This document shows, in pieces, positions 23,200-32,390 of a DNA stretch of 64,000 nt (position 1 is its first letter; every line of letters starts with the position of its first letter). Location of the stretch: assembly GCA_964487565.1 (NCBI GenBank), contig CAZARN010000001.1, forward strand, positions 124,001 to 188,000, written 5' to 3'. Under the pieces are notes generated by a model. The model did no database searches, was not told the origin of the DNA, and worked only from the letters and a program-made list of their open reading frames with translations. Source of the DNA: Phil1 sp964487565. GTDB lineage: Bacteria; Bacillota; Clostridia; Christensenellales; CAG-138. Both the position numbers and the translations under genes were made by a program.

Positions 23200-24275
23200 A
23201 TATTCTCCAAACTGAATGCATCGGGCAGCGCGGGGAGCGGGTTGGACGGGAGCGTCTGATACCAGAACGCAACGCTTGAAAAGTCGTCGCTGCGCACAAG
23301 ATAAGTCCTTCCGTTTCTCCGCCAGCCGAGATCCTGTATAGTGACGTTTATGTTCTCTTCAAAACGGATGGGATCGGGGATGTGCAAGCGGTACATCGCA
23401 AACCGCTGCTGCACATCCTCGCCACCCGCAGGCTCATGGATCTGATGCACGCCGCTGTACATATGGGAATAAGGCGTGTAGCGCCCGTTCACATCCCAGC
23501 CGAACGCGCCGCCGAAATAATCCTCGGTGCCTGTGCCGCAAACTGTGGGGTGTTCGTCGCCGTCAATCCTGAATTTGACCTCGCCCTCGCCCCACCAGAG
23601 ATTCTGTCCGTTGATGCCGACATGGAGCATCGTGCCGACATACTGGCCGCGTCCGCTCACGTTGTCCAGTATCGTATGCACGCCGTCCCTGACGGGATTT
23701 GATCTGCGAAAGCACGCATGGAAATAACCCTCGTCCTCATCGATGCGGCAAAGCTCATAATTGATCTGATAATAGAAATTTACGCTTTTCTCGCCGCGGT
23801 TCTCAAGCGTGATCGCGCAGCTTTTGCCGAAAGGCATCGGCCAGTAACTGTTGAAGCCGTGGATGGGGCAGACGGATATCATTGCGGAATCGACCGGCGC
23901 GAACTGGGGCTGTACCTTGCTGAGCCCACCGTGCCAGCCGCAGCCGAAGAAATCCGAAAGGGGACATTCGACGCTTGGATGATCCTGACCGTCCCAGTAT
24001 ATGCGAAGGATATAATCCCGCCCGACGGCGCCGGTGAACCACATGGACTGTATACGGCCGGGGCCTGCAATGCGGGCAAGGTCGGCCGTCTGACCGGGCG
24101 CTATGCTTATGCTCGGCGAAAGTTTCCAACCGACGCCGAGCCCGGCCTCGTCCGCACAGCGTTTTGCGGTGCCTTCAAGGGCCATCGCGCCGCGGCCTTT
24201 TTCGCCGTTGAAATTTTCCGGCGAAATGGAGCGGCTCTTTGCGCCCGTTATCATTGAGATGTCGCTTGTGTGCAT
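23196..24275 (-). CDS. DUF2961 / GH172 glycoside hydrolase
   Basis: The 359-residue protein contains the DUF2961 hallmarks GPGRIQSMWFT, WDGQDHPSVECPLSDFFGCG, a central WWGEGEVKFRIDGDEHPTVCGTGTEDYFGGAFGW, and no signal peptide. DUF2961 was re-described as family GH172, which acts on alpha-D-fructofuranosides and D-arabinofuranosides. In that family two glutamates spaced 21 residues apart are catalytic (recalled from the characterised Bifidobacterium enzyme); here Glu230 and Glu251 have exactly that spacing. The lack of a secretion signal means it should act on imported oligosaccharides. It lies between an M24 peptidase and the kinase-isomerase fusion, with which it overlaps by 4 bp. Confidence 0.87.
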   Translation of the reverse strand: MHTSDISMITGAKSRSISPENFNGEKGRGAMALEGTAKRCADEAGLGVGWKLSPSISIAPGQTADLARIAGPGRIQSMWFTGAVGRDYILRIYWDGQDHPSVECPLSDFFGCGWHGGLSKVQPQFAPVDSAMISVCPIHGFNSYWPMPFGKSCAITLENRGEKSVNFYYQINYELCRIDEDEGYFHACFRRSNPVRDGVHTILDNVSGRGQYVGTMLHVGINGQNLWWGEGEVKFRIDGDEHPTVCGTGTEDYFGGAFGWDVNGRYTPYSHMYSGVHQIHEPAGGEDVQQRFAMYRLHIPDPIRFEENINVTIQDLGWRRNGRTYLVRSDDFSSVAFWYQTLPSNPLPALPDAFSLENI

Positions 24276-24290
24276 AAAGCGCAGCCTTTC

Positions 24291-25493
24291 TCAGTCTTTG
24301 ATGAGCCAGATCTCGTCCTGGAGCGTGCTGAGTATTTCGCCTTCTTCGCGGCCGACGGCCACGACCTCTTCACGGCACACGCGGCCGCAGCTCGTGAGGA
24401 TCGCCGGCTCAAGCGTGAAGGTCATGCCCTCGAGCAGGGTCGCGTCGATATCGGGTTCGCAGCGGGAGGTGCCGGGCGACAGTACGCCGTCATGCGCATA
24501 GTAGCCTATCTCGTGACCGAAACCGCCGTTCCTTTCGGGATAGCCGTTTTTCACGAACACCTCGTTCGCGTATTTGAGTATGTCGCCGGACTTGACGCCC
24601 GCCTTCATGTGCTTGGCAAGCGCGTTGTTCACTTCCCTTATCGTGTTGAATGCATGAACGACCTCTTCGGGCGGTTCTGTTTCGCCCTTGCGCAGTGCGT
24701 AGAAGGTGCGCTGATTGTCGCTTGAGGCGCCGTTTACGATTATGCCGAAGTCAACGTTCACGACGTCGCCAGGCTCTATGAAAACATCCTCCGGCGGGCG
24801 CTTGCACAGGTATGACGAGCGCGTGCCGACGGAATCGAACGGATTGCCGTATTTTGACCAGGAATAGCCGAAGCCCTTGCGGTCTGCAATGCCCTGGAAA
24901 AGACGCTGTATATCCATTCCGCTCATGTGCATCTTCATCTGCGGACGCGCTTCCTCATATATCCTCATCGATTCCTGCACGGCGTTGCGTATGAGGGCGA
25001 CCTCCATGGGACTGCGGTTCGCGCGCAGATATTTCATGAGGTTCTGGCTTGAAAGGATCTCGCCCTTGAAGCCCGCCGCGTCGAACGCGCGCGTGAGCAC
25101 CTTGTGAAGGGTGAAGGAAAGCCCGTCGGACGTGACGTCCTTGTCGGAATAATTGAGCGCTATGCGCCGCGGGGCAAGCTCGCGGATCTTTTCGGCGACG
25201 ATGGCGGCTATGCCGTCATAACCATCGGTGTTGGTGATGACTTCGCTGAAAAGGCCCATGCTCTGTATCTCTTCGATTTCAAGCGGAGCGTTGACGGCGA
25301 TCGTCCTGCCGGATTTTGTGAGTATCACGGCCACGGGGCCGCCCATTTCAAACGTGAGGAGGTAGTTGAGCATGGGCTCGCCCTTGTGCAGCAGATCGCG
25401 CCCGACGGCGATCCACATGTCAACATCCTGTTCCCGCATTGCCTTTATGCCGCGGTCAAGCCTTTCGGCGCGTATAAGCATCATTTTATCCAT
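24291..25493 (-). CDS. M24 family aminopeptidase (Xaa-Pro peptidase type)
   Basis: The 400-residue protein has a creatinase-like N-terminal domain (1-160) and a pita-bread catalytic domain with all five metal ligands visible: VVNVDFGIIVNG (Asp), SSDNQRTF (Asp), FGHEIGYYAHD (His), FTLEPAI (Glu) and CREEVVAV (Glu). Such enzymes remove N-terminal residues before proline or hydrolyse related amide bonds, using two metal ions. It stands inside a sugar-type operon 4 bp after the OppF stop, so its substrate may be linked to what the transporter brings in, possibly a glycopeptide or a non-peptide amide. AAAGGAG lies 12 nt before the ATG. Confidence 0.88.
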   Translation of the reverse strand: MDKMMLIRAERLDRGIKAMREQDVDMWIAVGRDLLHKGEPMLNYLLTFEMGGPVAVILTKSGRTIAVNAPLEIEEIQSMGLFSEVITNTDGYDGIAAIVAEKIRELAPRRIALNYSDKDVTSDGLSFTLHKVLTRAFDAAGFKGEILSSQNLMKYLRANRSPMEVALIRNAVQESMRIYEEARPQMKMHMSGMDIQRLFQGIADRKGFGYSWSKYGNPFDSVGTRSSYLCKRPPEDVFIEPGDVVNVDFGIIVNGASSDNQRTFYALRKGETEPPEEVVHAFNTIREVNNALAKHMKAGVKSGDILKYANEVFVKNGYPERNGGFGHEIGYYAHDGVLSPGTSRCEPDIDATLLEGMTFTLEPAILTSCGRVCREEVVAVGREEGEILSTLQDEIWLIKD

Positions 25494-25497
25494 TGTA

Positions 25498-26475
25498 TTA
25501 TATTTCTCCTTTCGGTTTCATCGCTTTGCTGCAAGAGGTCATATGCCCGGGGTTAATTTCAAAAAGCTCCATCGTGCTGTTGCTGCACTCGGCGGATGCG
25601 TATTTACAGCGGTTCATGAACGAGCAGCCCTTGGGAAGATCGATGGGGCTGGGCATTTCACCTGTAAGGCGGACATGCTGCTTGCGCGCCTCGATCTCCG
25701 GATCGGGTATCGGGATCGCCGAAAGCAGAAACTCCGTGTAAGGATGGCAGGGATTGGCGTAAAGCTCGCTTGAATCCGTTATTTCAACGATCTTGCCGAG
25801 ATACATCACGGCGACCCTGTCCGAAATATATTTTACCATGGAAAGGTCGTGCGCGATGAAAAGATATGTCAGATTGAGCTTTTTCTGCAACTCCTTAAAA
25901 AGGTTCACGATCTGCGCCTGTATGGATACGTCGAGCGCGGATATCGGTTCATCGCAGACTATGAACTCCGGATTGAGCGCAAGGGAGCGCGCAATGCCTA
26001 CCCTCTGCCGCTGACCGCCTGAAAACTCATGCGGGAAACGGCTTGCATGCTCGCTGTTGAGGCCGACCGTTTCAAGAAGCTCGATCACGCGGTCATGCCG
26101 CTGCTGCGGGGTGCCGATGGAATGTATCTCCATGCCTTCGGCGATTATCTCGGCCACGGTCATGCGCGGGTCGAGCGAGGAATACGGGTCCTGAAATATC
26201 ATCTGCGCGCGGCGCGAAAAATCCTTGAGCTTCGCCTTGTCGTGCGCGTCGACGACCTCGCCGTCGAACACGATCCTGCCGCTCGTCGCGGGATAAAGCT
26301 GCTTCACCGTGCGCCCGAGGGTCGTCTTGCCGCAGCCTGACTCGCCCACAAGGCCGAGTATCTCGCCCTTCTTCACGTTGAAGGAAACGTTGTCAACGGC
26401 CTTGAGCACGCTGCCTGCGCCGATGTTGAAGTATTTGCAGAGGTTTTCGACCTCAAGCATATAGGCGTTGTTCAT
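25498..26475 (-). CDS. Oligopeptide/oligosaccharide ABC transporter ATPase, OppF type (system 1)
   Basis: The 325-residue ATPase has Walker A GESGCGKTT, the signature FSGGQRQR, Walker B FIVCDEP and the H-loop AHD. The C-terminal extension with CSFMNRCKYASAECS is the four-cysteine cluster typical of Opp/Dpp ATPases, in some of which it binds an iron-sulfur cluster. It couples ATP hydrolysis to import as partner of the OppD gene, whose stop codon it overlaps as ATGA. Substrate cannot be told from the ATPase; the operon context favours an oligosaccharide. Confidence 0.93.
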   Translation of the reverse strand: MNNAYMLEVENLCKYFNIGAGSVLKAVDNVSFNVKKGEILGLVGESGCGKTTLGRTVKQLYPATSGRIVFDGEVVDAHDKAKLKDFSRRAQMIFQDPYSSLDPRMTVAEIIAEGMEIHSIGTPQQRHDRVIELLETVGLNSEHASRFPHEFSGGQRQRVGIARSLALNPEFIVCDEPISALDVSIQAQIVNLFKELQKKLNLTYLFIAHDLSMVKYISDRVAVMYLGKIVEITDSSELYANPCHPYTEFLLSAIPIPDPEIEARKQHVRLTGEMPSPIDLPKGCSFMNRCKYASAECSNSTMELFEINPGHMTSCSKAMKPKGEI

Positions 26476-27527
26476 GACTTGACCTCCGTGCTGCGCACCG
26501 CGTAATCGGCCTCGAATTTTGCCCTGGAGGCGGCTGCGCGTTCGTCATAAAGGTGACAGTAGTATCTGTGCGCCTCGTCCGCACCGCGGTTTTCAGGCAT
26601 TTCACCGTAACATATGCGCATGGAATACCTGCATCTCGGGGCGAAGGGGCAGCCGGCGGGCGGCGCCGTCATATCCGGCGGGGAGCCCACGATGTATTCG
26701 AGGGGCTTGTGCGAGTCCACGTCGAGCCTTGGCACGGCGGCGAGCAGGCTGCGCGTGTACGGATGCTTCGCGTCCTTGAATATCTCAAGCGCGGAGCCTG
26801 TTTCGACGATTTTGCCGCCGTACATCACGATCACGCGCTCCGCCATGTTGGCGACGATGCCCATGTCGTGCGTTATGAGTATGATGGACATGCCAGTGTT
26901 CTCGTTTATCTCGCGAAGGGTGCCGAGTATCTGGGACTGGATCGTCACGTCGAGCGCGGTCGTCGGTTCATCCGCCACAAGCAGCTTGGGCTGCATCGCG
27001 ATGGCGATGGCGATCATTACCCTTTGGCGCATGCCGCCAGAAAGCTCGTGCGGATATTGGCGCATACGCTTTTCGGGGTTGGGTATGCCGGCGTTGCGCA
27101 GAAGATCCACGGCCTTTTGGTAAGCTTCGCTTTTGTTGAGCCTGCTGTGGGCAAGGATGCCCTCCATCACCTGGGAGCCGATCTTTATCGTGGGGTTGAG
27201 GCTCGTCATGGGGTCCTGGAAAATATAAGCTATCTCCGCACCCTTGAGCTTGCGAAGCTGTTTGAAATCGTACTTTGAAATATCCTTTCCTTCAAACCGG
27301 ACGGAGCCGCTTTTTATCACGGCTGGGGGTTGGGGAAGAAGCTTGACGAGCGATTGAGTCATCACGCTTTTTCCGCTGCCGGACTCGCCGACGATCGCGA
27401 TTATCTCGTTGCGCTTGAGCTCAAAGCTCACGCCGCGCACGGCCTGGACTTCGCCCGCATAGGTCATGAAGGAAACGCTGAAATCCTCAACTTCGAGTAT
27501 GTTGTCTTTTGGTGTATTGTTTGTCAT
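26472..27527 (-). CDS. ABC transporter ATPase, OppD type (system 1)
   Basis: The 351-residue protein has Walker A GESGSGKSV, the signature LSGGMRQR, Walker B LLVADEPTTALDV and the H-loop THD, followed by the Opp-specific C-terminal region with CPFAPRCRYSMRIC. It pairs with the downstream OppF-like ATPase. GGAGGAGG precedes the ATG at 27527. It is part of the LacI-regulated operon. Confidence 0.94.
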   Translation of the reverse strand: MTNNTPKDNILEVEDFSVSFMTYAGEVQAVRGVSFELKRNEIIAIVGESGSGKSVMTQSLVKLLPQPPAVIKSGSVRFEGKDISKYDFKQLRKLKGAEIAYIFQDPMTSLNPTIKIGSQVMEGILAHSRLNKSEAYQKAVDLLRNAGIPNPEKRMRQYPHELSGGMRQRVMIAIAIAMQPKLLVADEPTTALDVTIQSQILGTLREINENTGMSIILITHDMGIVANMAERVIVMYGGKIVETGSALEIFKDAKHPYTRSLLAAVPRLDVDSHKPLEYIVGSPPDMTAPPAGCPFAPRCRYSMRICYGEMPENRGADEAHRYYCHLYDERAAASRAKFEADYAVRSTEVKS

Positions 27528-27543
27528 ATCGTCCTCCTCCGTT

Positions 27544-28485
27544 TCAGCGGCGCAGTTTCGGATCGAGCGCGTCGCGAAGGCCGTCCCCGATGAGCTGAAG
27601 CGAAAGCATGGTTAGGCTTATGCACACGCAGGGGATGAGAAGGCGCAGCGGATAAGTGTAGATCTGCTTCATGCCCATGCTCACAAGCAGGCCCCATGAG
27701 GTCTGCGGCGACTTTATGCCTATGCCGATGAAGCTCAGGAACGCTTCCGAAAATATCGCGCCCGGTATTGCGAAGGTCATGTTGACGATTATCACGCCCA
27801 TCATATTGGGGATCATATGCTTGAAAACGATCCGCTTCCCCTCGGAGCCGAGGGAGACCGCCGCCAGCACATAGTCCTCGTTTTTGAGCGAGAGTATCTG
27901 GCCGCGCACGAGGCGCGCCATCGAAAGCCAGCCCGTAAGGGTAAGTGCGAGTATCATCGGCAGTATGCCGGAGCCTGTCACCATCATGAGCAGCGTCACC
28001 CACACAAGATAGGGGAACGCGGTCATGAAATCGACGATGCGCATGATAAGGTTATCGACCTTGCCGCCGACGAAGCCCGCGATGCTGCCCATGATTATGC
28101 CGATGGTGCCTTGCAGCAGCGCCGCGATGACGCCGATGATTATCGATATGCGGCCGCCCGTCCATACCCTTGCCCACATGTCGCGTCCAAGCTCGTCCGT
28201 GCCGAACCAGTGCGCGTTCGAAGGCGACTGGTTCGCCTCCGTCATGCTGACAGCGTCATAATTATAGCCGCCAAACAGCGGGCCTATAAAAGACATGGCC
28301 ACGAATATCGCGAGCAATATCATGCCCAGCACAGCCGCCCTGTTCTGCTTGAAGCGGCGGGAGGCGTCCTGAAGATAGGTGAGGCTCTTACGTTTTATCT
28401 TTTCCGCCTCGTCGACGCTTGGGCCGACATGGGCGAAAAGCTCGTTCTCATCGCATTTGCTCTGAGCCGGAGTTATTGTTTCCAT
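27544..28485 (-). CDS. ABC transporter permease, OppC type (system 1)
   Basis: The ATG at 28485 is preferred over one 15 bp upstream because GGAGG lies 8 nt before it. The 313-residue protein has an N-terminal cytoplasmic stretch, a first membrane helix (about 40-65), a periplasmic loop with HWFGTDELGRDMWARVWTGGRIS that is characteristic of OppC/DppC, and five further helices. The coupling motif region LSLKNEDYVLAAVSLGSEGKRIVFKHMIPN (EAA loop) contacts the ATPases. It works with the OppB-type permease encoded just upstream. Confidence 0.93.
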   Translation of the reverse strand: METITPAQSKCDENELFAHVGPSVDEAEKIKRKSLTYLQDASRRFKQNRAAVLGMILLAIFVAMSFIGPLFGGYNYDAVSMTEANQSPSNAHWFGTDELGRDMWARVWTGGRISIIIGVIAALLQGTIGIIMGSIAGFVGGKVDNLIMRIVDFMTAFPYLVWVTLLMMVTGSGILPMILALTLTGWLSMARLVRGQILSLKNEDYVLAAVSLGSEGKRIVFKHMIPNMMGVIIVNMTFAIPGAIFSEAFLSFIGIGIKSPQTSWGLLVSMGMKQIYTYPLRLLIPCVCISLTMLSLQLIGDGLRDALDPKLRR

Positions 28486-28509
28486 CGCTTTATCCTCCAT
28501 CTCTCAAAG

Positions 28510-29430
28510 TTACTCAAGCCTGATGCGCGGGTCAATGAGGGCGTATACGATATCAACGACAAGGTTCATGAACACGAGGATGACCGCGAAGAAGATCGTA
28601 AGCCCGGTTATAAGCGTATAATCAAGGTTCTGCACGCTTGTCACATAATGCCTGCCGAGGCCGGGTATGCCGAACACGTTTTCAACGACGAACGTGCCAG
28701 TGATGACGCTTGCAACGATGGGGCCGAGCAGAGTGACCACCGGCATAAGCGCGTTCCTCAACTGGTGAACAAATATTATGCGGAACTTGGAAAGTCCCTT
28801 TGAATCGGCGGTTTTCACAAAATCCGAGGATATGACCTCGAGCATGCTCGAGCGCGTGTATTTTGCGATCGTCGCAAGCATACCGAGGCCGAGCGCGAAG
28901 GTGGGCAGCACCGTGTGCAGCACGCTTTCATACTGCGCGACGGGGAACCATTGCAGCTTCACGGCAAAAAGATACTGTATGAAAAAACCGATGATAAACG
29001 ACGGCACGGAAGTGCCTATGATCGCGATTATCATGGTGAGGGTATCCATCGCACGGCCGCGCTTGTAAGCTGCGATTATACCGAGCAGTATGCCCATCGT
29101 GAGCGCGAAGGCGATGGCCCTTATACCAAGATCGAGCGAATACGGGAAAGCCGTCGCGATTATCTGGTTGACGGATATCGCCCTGATCTTGTATGACGTG
29201 CCGAGATCGCCCTTGAGCAGATTGCCCATATATATGAAGTATTGCTGATATACCGGTTTGTCAAGTCCGTAATAGGCATAGATGGCTTCCTTGTTGCCGG
29301 CCTGCATCTTTTCGCTGGTGAAAGGGCTTCCGGGGATGAGCTTCACCATAAAGAATGTCACCGTAACGAGGATAAAGAGCATTATTATTGATGTTACGAC
29401 TCTTTTTAAGATATATTTGAGTAATTTCAT
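28510..29430 (-). CDS. ABC transporter permease, OppB type (system 1)
   Basis: The 306-residue inner-membrane protein begins MKLLKYILKRVVTSIIMLFILVTVTFFMVKLIPGSPF, the usual OppB start, and shows six helices and the EAA loop DFVKTADSKGLSKFRIIFVHQLRNALMPVVT. CGGAGG stands 5 nt before the ATG at 29430. It forms the membrane channel with the OppC-type subunit. Confidence 0.94.
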   Translation of the reverse strand: MKLLKYILKRVVTSIIMLFILVTVTFFMVKLIPGSPFTSEKMQAGNKEAIYAYYGLDKPVYQQYFIYMGNLLKGDLGTSYKIRAISVNQIIATAFPYSLDLGIRAIAFALTMGILLGIIAAYKRGRAMDTLTMIIAIIGTSVPSFIIGFFIQYLFAVKLQWFPVAQYESVLHTVLPTFALGLGMLATIAKYTRSSMLEVISSDFVKTADSKGLSKFRIIFVHQLRNALMPVVTLLGPIVASVITGTFVVENVFGIPGLGRHYVTSVQNLDYTLITGLTIFFAVILVFMNLVVDIVYALIDPRIRLE

Positions 29431-29459
29431 GTTTCCTCCGATCGGAACCTATATGGCCG

Positions 29460-29487
29460 GGGCCGTCCGTTTTGCCGGACGGCCCCC
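29460..29487 (-). other. Intercistronic hairpin between oppA and oppB (system 1)
   Basis: A perfect 11-bp GC stem (29460-29470 with 29477-29487, 6-nt loop) sits in the 87-bp gap between binding-protein and permease genes. There is no T run, so it probably protects the upstream mRNA or dampens read-through, giving more binding protein than permease. Confidence 0.6.
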
Positions 29488-29517
29488 GGTTCATTGCGAA
29501 TGCTTCGGGAAACCGTG

Positions 29518-31245
29518 TCAGCCTATTGTGGCGTAACGGAAATCAAAGCGTGCGCCGAAGGTGTTGATGCTCACATTGTTGATGTTGCCGGAGAGAACGA
29601 GCGCGCCGCGGGACATGTAAAGCGGGATGATCGGCGCTTCGGTAAGCAGGATCTTCTCGGCCTGTGAGAACATGTCGTTGCGCTTTGCAAAGTCGGATTC
29701 CTTGTTGGCAGCGGTGATAAGCTCGTTGTATTCATCGCTGGACCAGCCGGTCTTGTTCCAGCCGCCGCGGCTGTCCCACATATCAAGATAGGTGAACGGA
29801 TCGTCATAATCCGGGCCCCAGCCAGTGCGGGCGATGTCATAGGGCTGATTGTAGAGATTCTCCCAGTACTGGGCGAACTCAAGCTGACGGATCTCGATGT
29901 TGAGACCGAAGGCGTCCTTCCAGATGCTCTGGAAATACTCGGACAGGGTGCGCTGCTGTTCGCCTGTGGTGGTGAAGAAGTCGAGCGCAGGCATATCGGC
30001 TGCCGAAGCGTAGCCGAGCTCCTCGCACGCGGCCTGCATATAGGCCTTCGCCGCTTCGAGGTCGGCCGTGGTCTTGTGATAAACGTCGGTCACGTCATAC
30101 TCGGCATGGTCGCCCCACTTGCCGCCAAGCTCGTCGGAGATGGCGGGGTTGATGACGCCCGTGAACGGGGAGTTGGTGGGGAACATCGCGTCGACAAGCG
30201 CCTGACGGTCGATGGCCGCGGACAGGGCGTTGACGAAGTTGCGGTTCTGGGTGATCTTCGCGGTCTCTTCGCTTGCGCCGTTGAAGCTCAGGCACATGAA
30301 GGTGACGCCGCCGCTCACAAAGTACTGGAAGTCGGGTGAGCTTTCGTAGGCGGGGATCATGTCGGAATCGAGCTGCATGAAGTAGATTTCGCCGGTGTCA
30401 TACATGTTCTTCATGGTGTTCGTGTCGGCGACGAGAAGCAGCGTGACCTCTTCGAGGGTGATCGCGTCCGCATTCCAGTAATCGGGATTCTTCACGAAGA
30501 CCATACGGTCGTTATGCGCCCACTCCTTGAGCAGGAACGGCCCGTTGCAGACGAACTTGTCCGCGTCGGAACCGTAAGCGGTGCCGAGTTCGTTGGCAAG
30601 ATCGTTGCGGATGGGGTACATCGCGGAAGAGGCAAAAAGCGTTACCATGAACGGATATGCGGCTTCAAGTGTGATGACGAGGGTCTTGTCGTCAACGACC
30701 TCGACGCCAAGCTCGGAAACATCCATCTCGCCGGCGTTGATGGGCTGTGCGTTCTTGATCGGGAAGATCAGGTAGGCGAGGTCCATTGCATCCTGCCTGG
30801 TGAGCATACGCTTGTAAGTGTCGGCAAAATCGGAAGCGGTGACTTCCTTGCCGTCAGACCACTTCGCATCGCGCAGATGGAAGGTGTAGACGGTGCCGTC
30901 GTCTGAAACCTCATAAGTTTCGGCCATGCCCGGGGCGATCTCGCCGTTGACAACGTTGAGCAGACCTTCAAAGGCCAGCATCAGAGCGGTCGCGGTGTTG
31001 GAATCGTTGCCGACATGGGGATCCATGGAGATGGGCTCCGTGGAAAGGGCAACCTTGAGGCTGGTTGCAGCGGGTTCTTCAACGGCGGTGCCTTCGCCGG
31101 TGCCGGCCTCAGTGGCAGCGGGCTCGGCGGAAGGGGCTTCTGTTGCAACGGGTGACTCTGCTGTCTGCTGTCCGGGGACGGAGCAGCCGGCAACAACGGC
31201 CGCCAGCATCATGGCAGCCATGACGATTGCAAGCAAACGTTTCAT
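29518..31245 (-). CDS. Extracellular solute-binding lipoprotein, OppA/SBP_bac_5 family (system 1)
   Basis: The start is the ATG at 31245 with AAGGAGG 6 nt upstream; a longer frame beginning at 31344 lacks such a site. The protein of 575 residues has a lipoprotein signal with the lipobox VVAGC (Cys21), a Ser/Pro/Thr/Glu-rich linker to about residue 60, then the family-5 binding fold with MDPHVGNDSNTATALMLAFEGLL, TFHLRDAKWSDGKEVTASDF, VCNGPFLLKEW and YDIARTGWGPDYDDPFTYLDMW. It would be anchored on the outer face of the membrane and capture the substrate for the OppBCDF transporter. The family binds peptides, nickel, haem or oligosaccharides; the gene neighbours suggest a sugar. Confidence 0.93.
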   Translation of the reverse strand: MKRLLAIVMAAMMLAAVVAGCSVPGQQTAESPVATEAPSAEPAATEAGTGEGTAVEEPAATSLKVALSTEPISMDPHVGNDSNTATALMLAFEGLLNVVNGEIAPGMAETYEVSDDGTVYTFHLRDAKWSDGKEVTASDFADTYKRMLTRQDAMDLAYLIFPIKNAQPINAGEMDVSELGVEVVDDKTLVITLEAAYPFMVTLFASSAMYPIRNDLANELGTAYGSDADKFVCNGPFLLKEWAHNDRMVFVKNPDYWNADAITLEEVTLLLVADTNTMKNMYDTGEIYFMQLDSDMIPAYESSPDFQYFVSGGVTFMCLSFNGASEETAKITQNRNFVNALSAAIDRQALVDAMFPTNSPFTGVINPAISDELGGKWGDHAEYDVTDVYHKTTADLEAAKAYMQAACEELGYASAADMPALDFFTTTGEQQRTLSEYFQSIWKDAFGLNIEIRQLEFAQYWENLYNQPYDIARTGWGPDYDDPFTYLDMWDSRGGWNKTGWSSDEYNELITAANKESDFAKRNDMFSQAEKILLTEAPIIPLYMSRGALVLSGNINNVSINTFGARFDFRYATIG

Positions 31246-31318
31246 GATATCCTCCTTGATTTTTATATATCGGATGCTGTTCGCATCCGAAAAGATAACG
31301 TCGGAAATGCGCCGCGCC

Positions 31319-32323
31319 TCAACCGTGACTTGCGCGGAGCACAAGCTCCGTGCCGAGCGTCATGCGCTCCTCGCTGTCCATGCCGGAGAGCTTGCGCATC
31401 ACCATTTCGGCGGCGACATATCCCATCTGATAGGATTGCTGCTTGACGGTGGTGAGCGGCGGCGTGATGAGATCCATCCAGTCAAAATTATCGTAACCTA
31501 TGACGGATATCCTGTCCGGTATCGAAATGCCTTCGTTTTTAAGCTCGTTGACTGCGCCCATGGTGAGGGTGTTGTCCGAAATGAAAAGCGCGTCTATGCC
31601 GCTTTTGATGAGCGAACGCGCACATTCGGCGCCTCTTCCCATCGAATACGCCTCGGTGAGCTGGGCATATTCGTCGCCGTATGTGAAGCCGGCGTCCGCC
31701 AGGGCGCGTTTGTAGCCGTTGTAACGCTCAAGTCCGGAGGAAACGTTGAGGTTGCCGCCGATGAAGCCGATCGTTTTGCGGCCCTGCGAGGCGAGCAGCG
31801 AAACCGCGTCATACGAGCCTTTTTCGTTGTCCGATCCGACATAGCTGAAGCCGCCGCCGTCCACCTTGCGGTCAACGAGCACAAACGGCACGCCCATGGA
31901 GCGAAGCACTTCGATCTGGGCGCTGTCCTTGCTGGAGGGGACGAAAAGCACCGCGTCCACCCATTGCTTCTGGCAGACCTTGAGCGCGCGCAGGCTCTTT
32001 TCCTGATCGCCACAGAGACCGTAGTTGGAAACGATGACGTCATAGCCGGTTTCAAGCAGCTTTTTTCTTATCCCGAGCAGTATGTCCATATAGAAGAAGT
32101 TCGCGTTCGTGTTGCCTTCCTCGGTTGGGATAACAAATGCGATGGTGTTGGATTTTTGCGTTTTCAGGAACTGCGCGGCAAGATTCGGGCGATAGCTTAT
32201 GGATTTTGCGGCCTCCAGCACCTTCCTGCGGTTTTCTTCGGACACAGGCTTGCTTGCATTGATGACGTGCGACACCGTGGCCGTTGACAGGCCTGTCATT
32301 TCAGCGATCTTCTTGATGCTCAT
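31319..32323 (-). CDS. LacI-family transcriptional regulator
   Basis: The 334-residue protein begins with the LacI helix-turn-helix and hinge helix (MSIKKIAEMTGLSTATVSHVINASKPVSEENRRKVLEAAKSISYRPN) and continues with a periplasmic-binding-protein-like sensor domain containing VIPTEEGNTNANFFYMDILLGI, IDALFISDNTL and ISVIGYDNFDWMDLITPPLTTVKQ. The last part matches the usual LacI fold and length. GAGGAG lies 10 nt before the ATG. It is the second gene of the operon it likely controls through the palindromes at 33185-33198 and 33307-33320. The inducer is presumably a sugar released or imported by the operon. Confidence 0.93.
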   Translation of the reverse strand: MSIKKIAEMTGLSTATVSHVINASKPVSEENRRKVLEAAKSISYRPNLAAQFLKTQKSNTIAFVIPTEEGNTNANFFYMDILLGIRKKLLETGYDVIVSNYGLCGDQEKSLRALKVCQKQWVDAVLFVPSSKDSAQIEVLRSMGVPFVLVDRKVDGGGFSYVGSDNEKGSYDAVSLLASQGRKTIGFIGGNLNVSSGLERYNGYKRALADAGFTYGDEYAQLTEAYSMGRGAECARSLIKSGIDALFISDNTLTMGAVNELKNEGISIPDRISVIGYDNFDWMDLITPPLTTVKQQSYQMGYVAAEMVMRKLSGMDSEERMTLGTELVLRASHG

Positions 32324-32390
32324 TTCAGCACAGCTCCTCTTTTAAATTATATTTTGCACACGGGCGTCCCCCTCGCGGGCGCGTCGGCGT

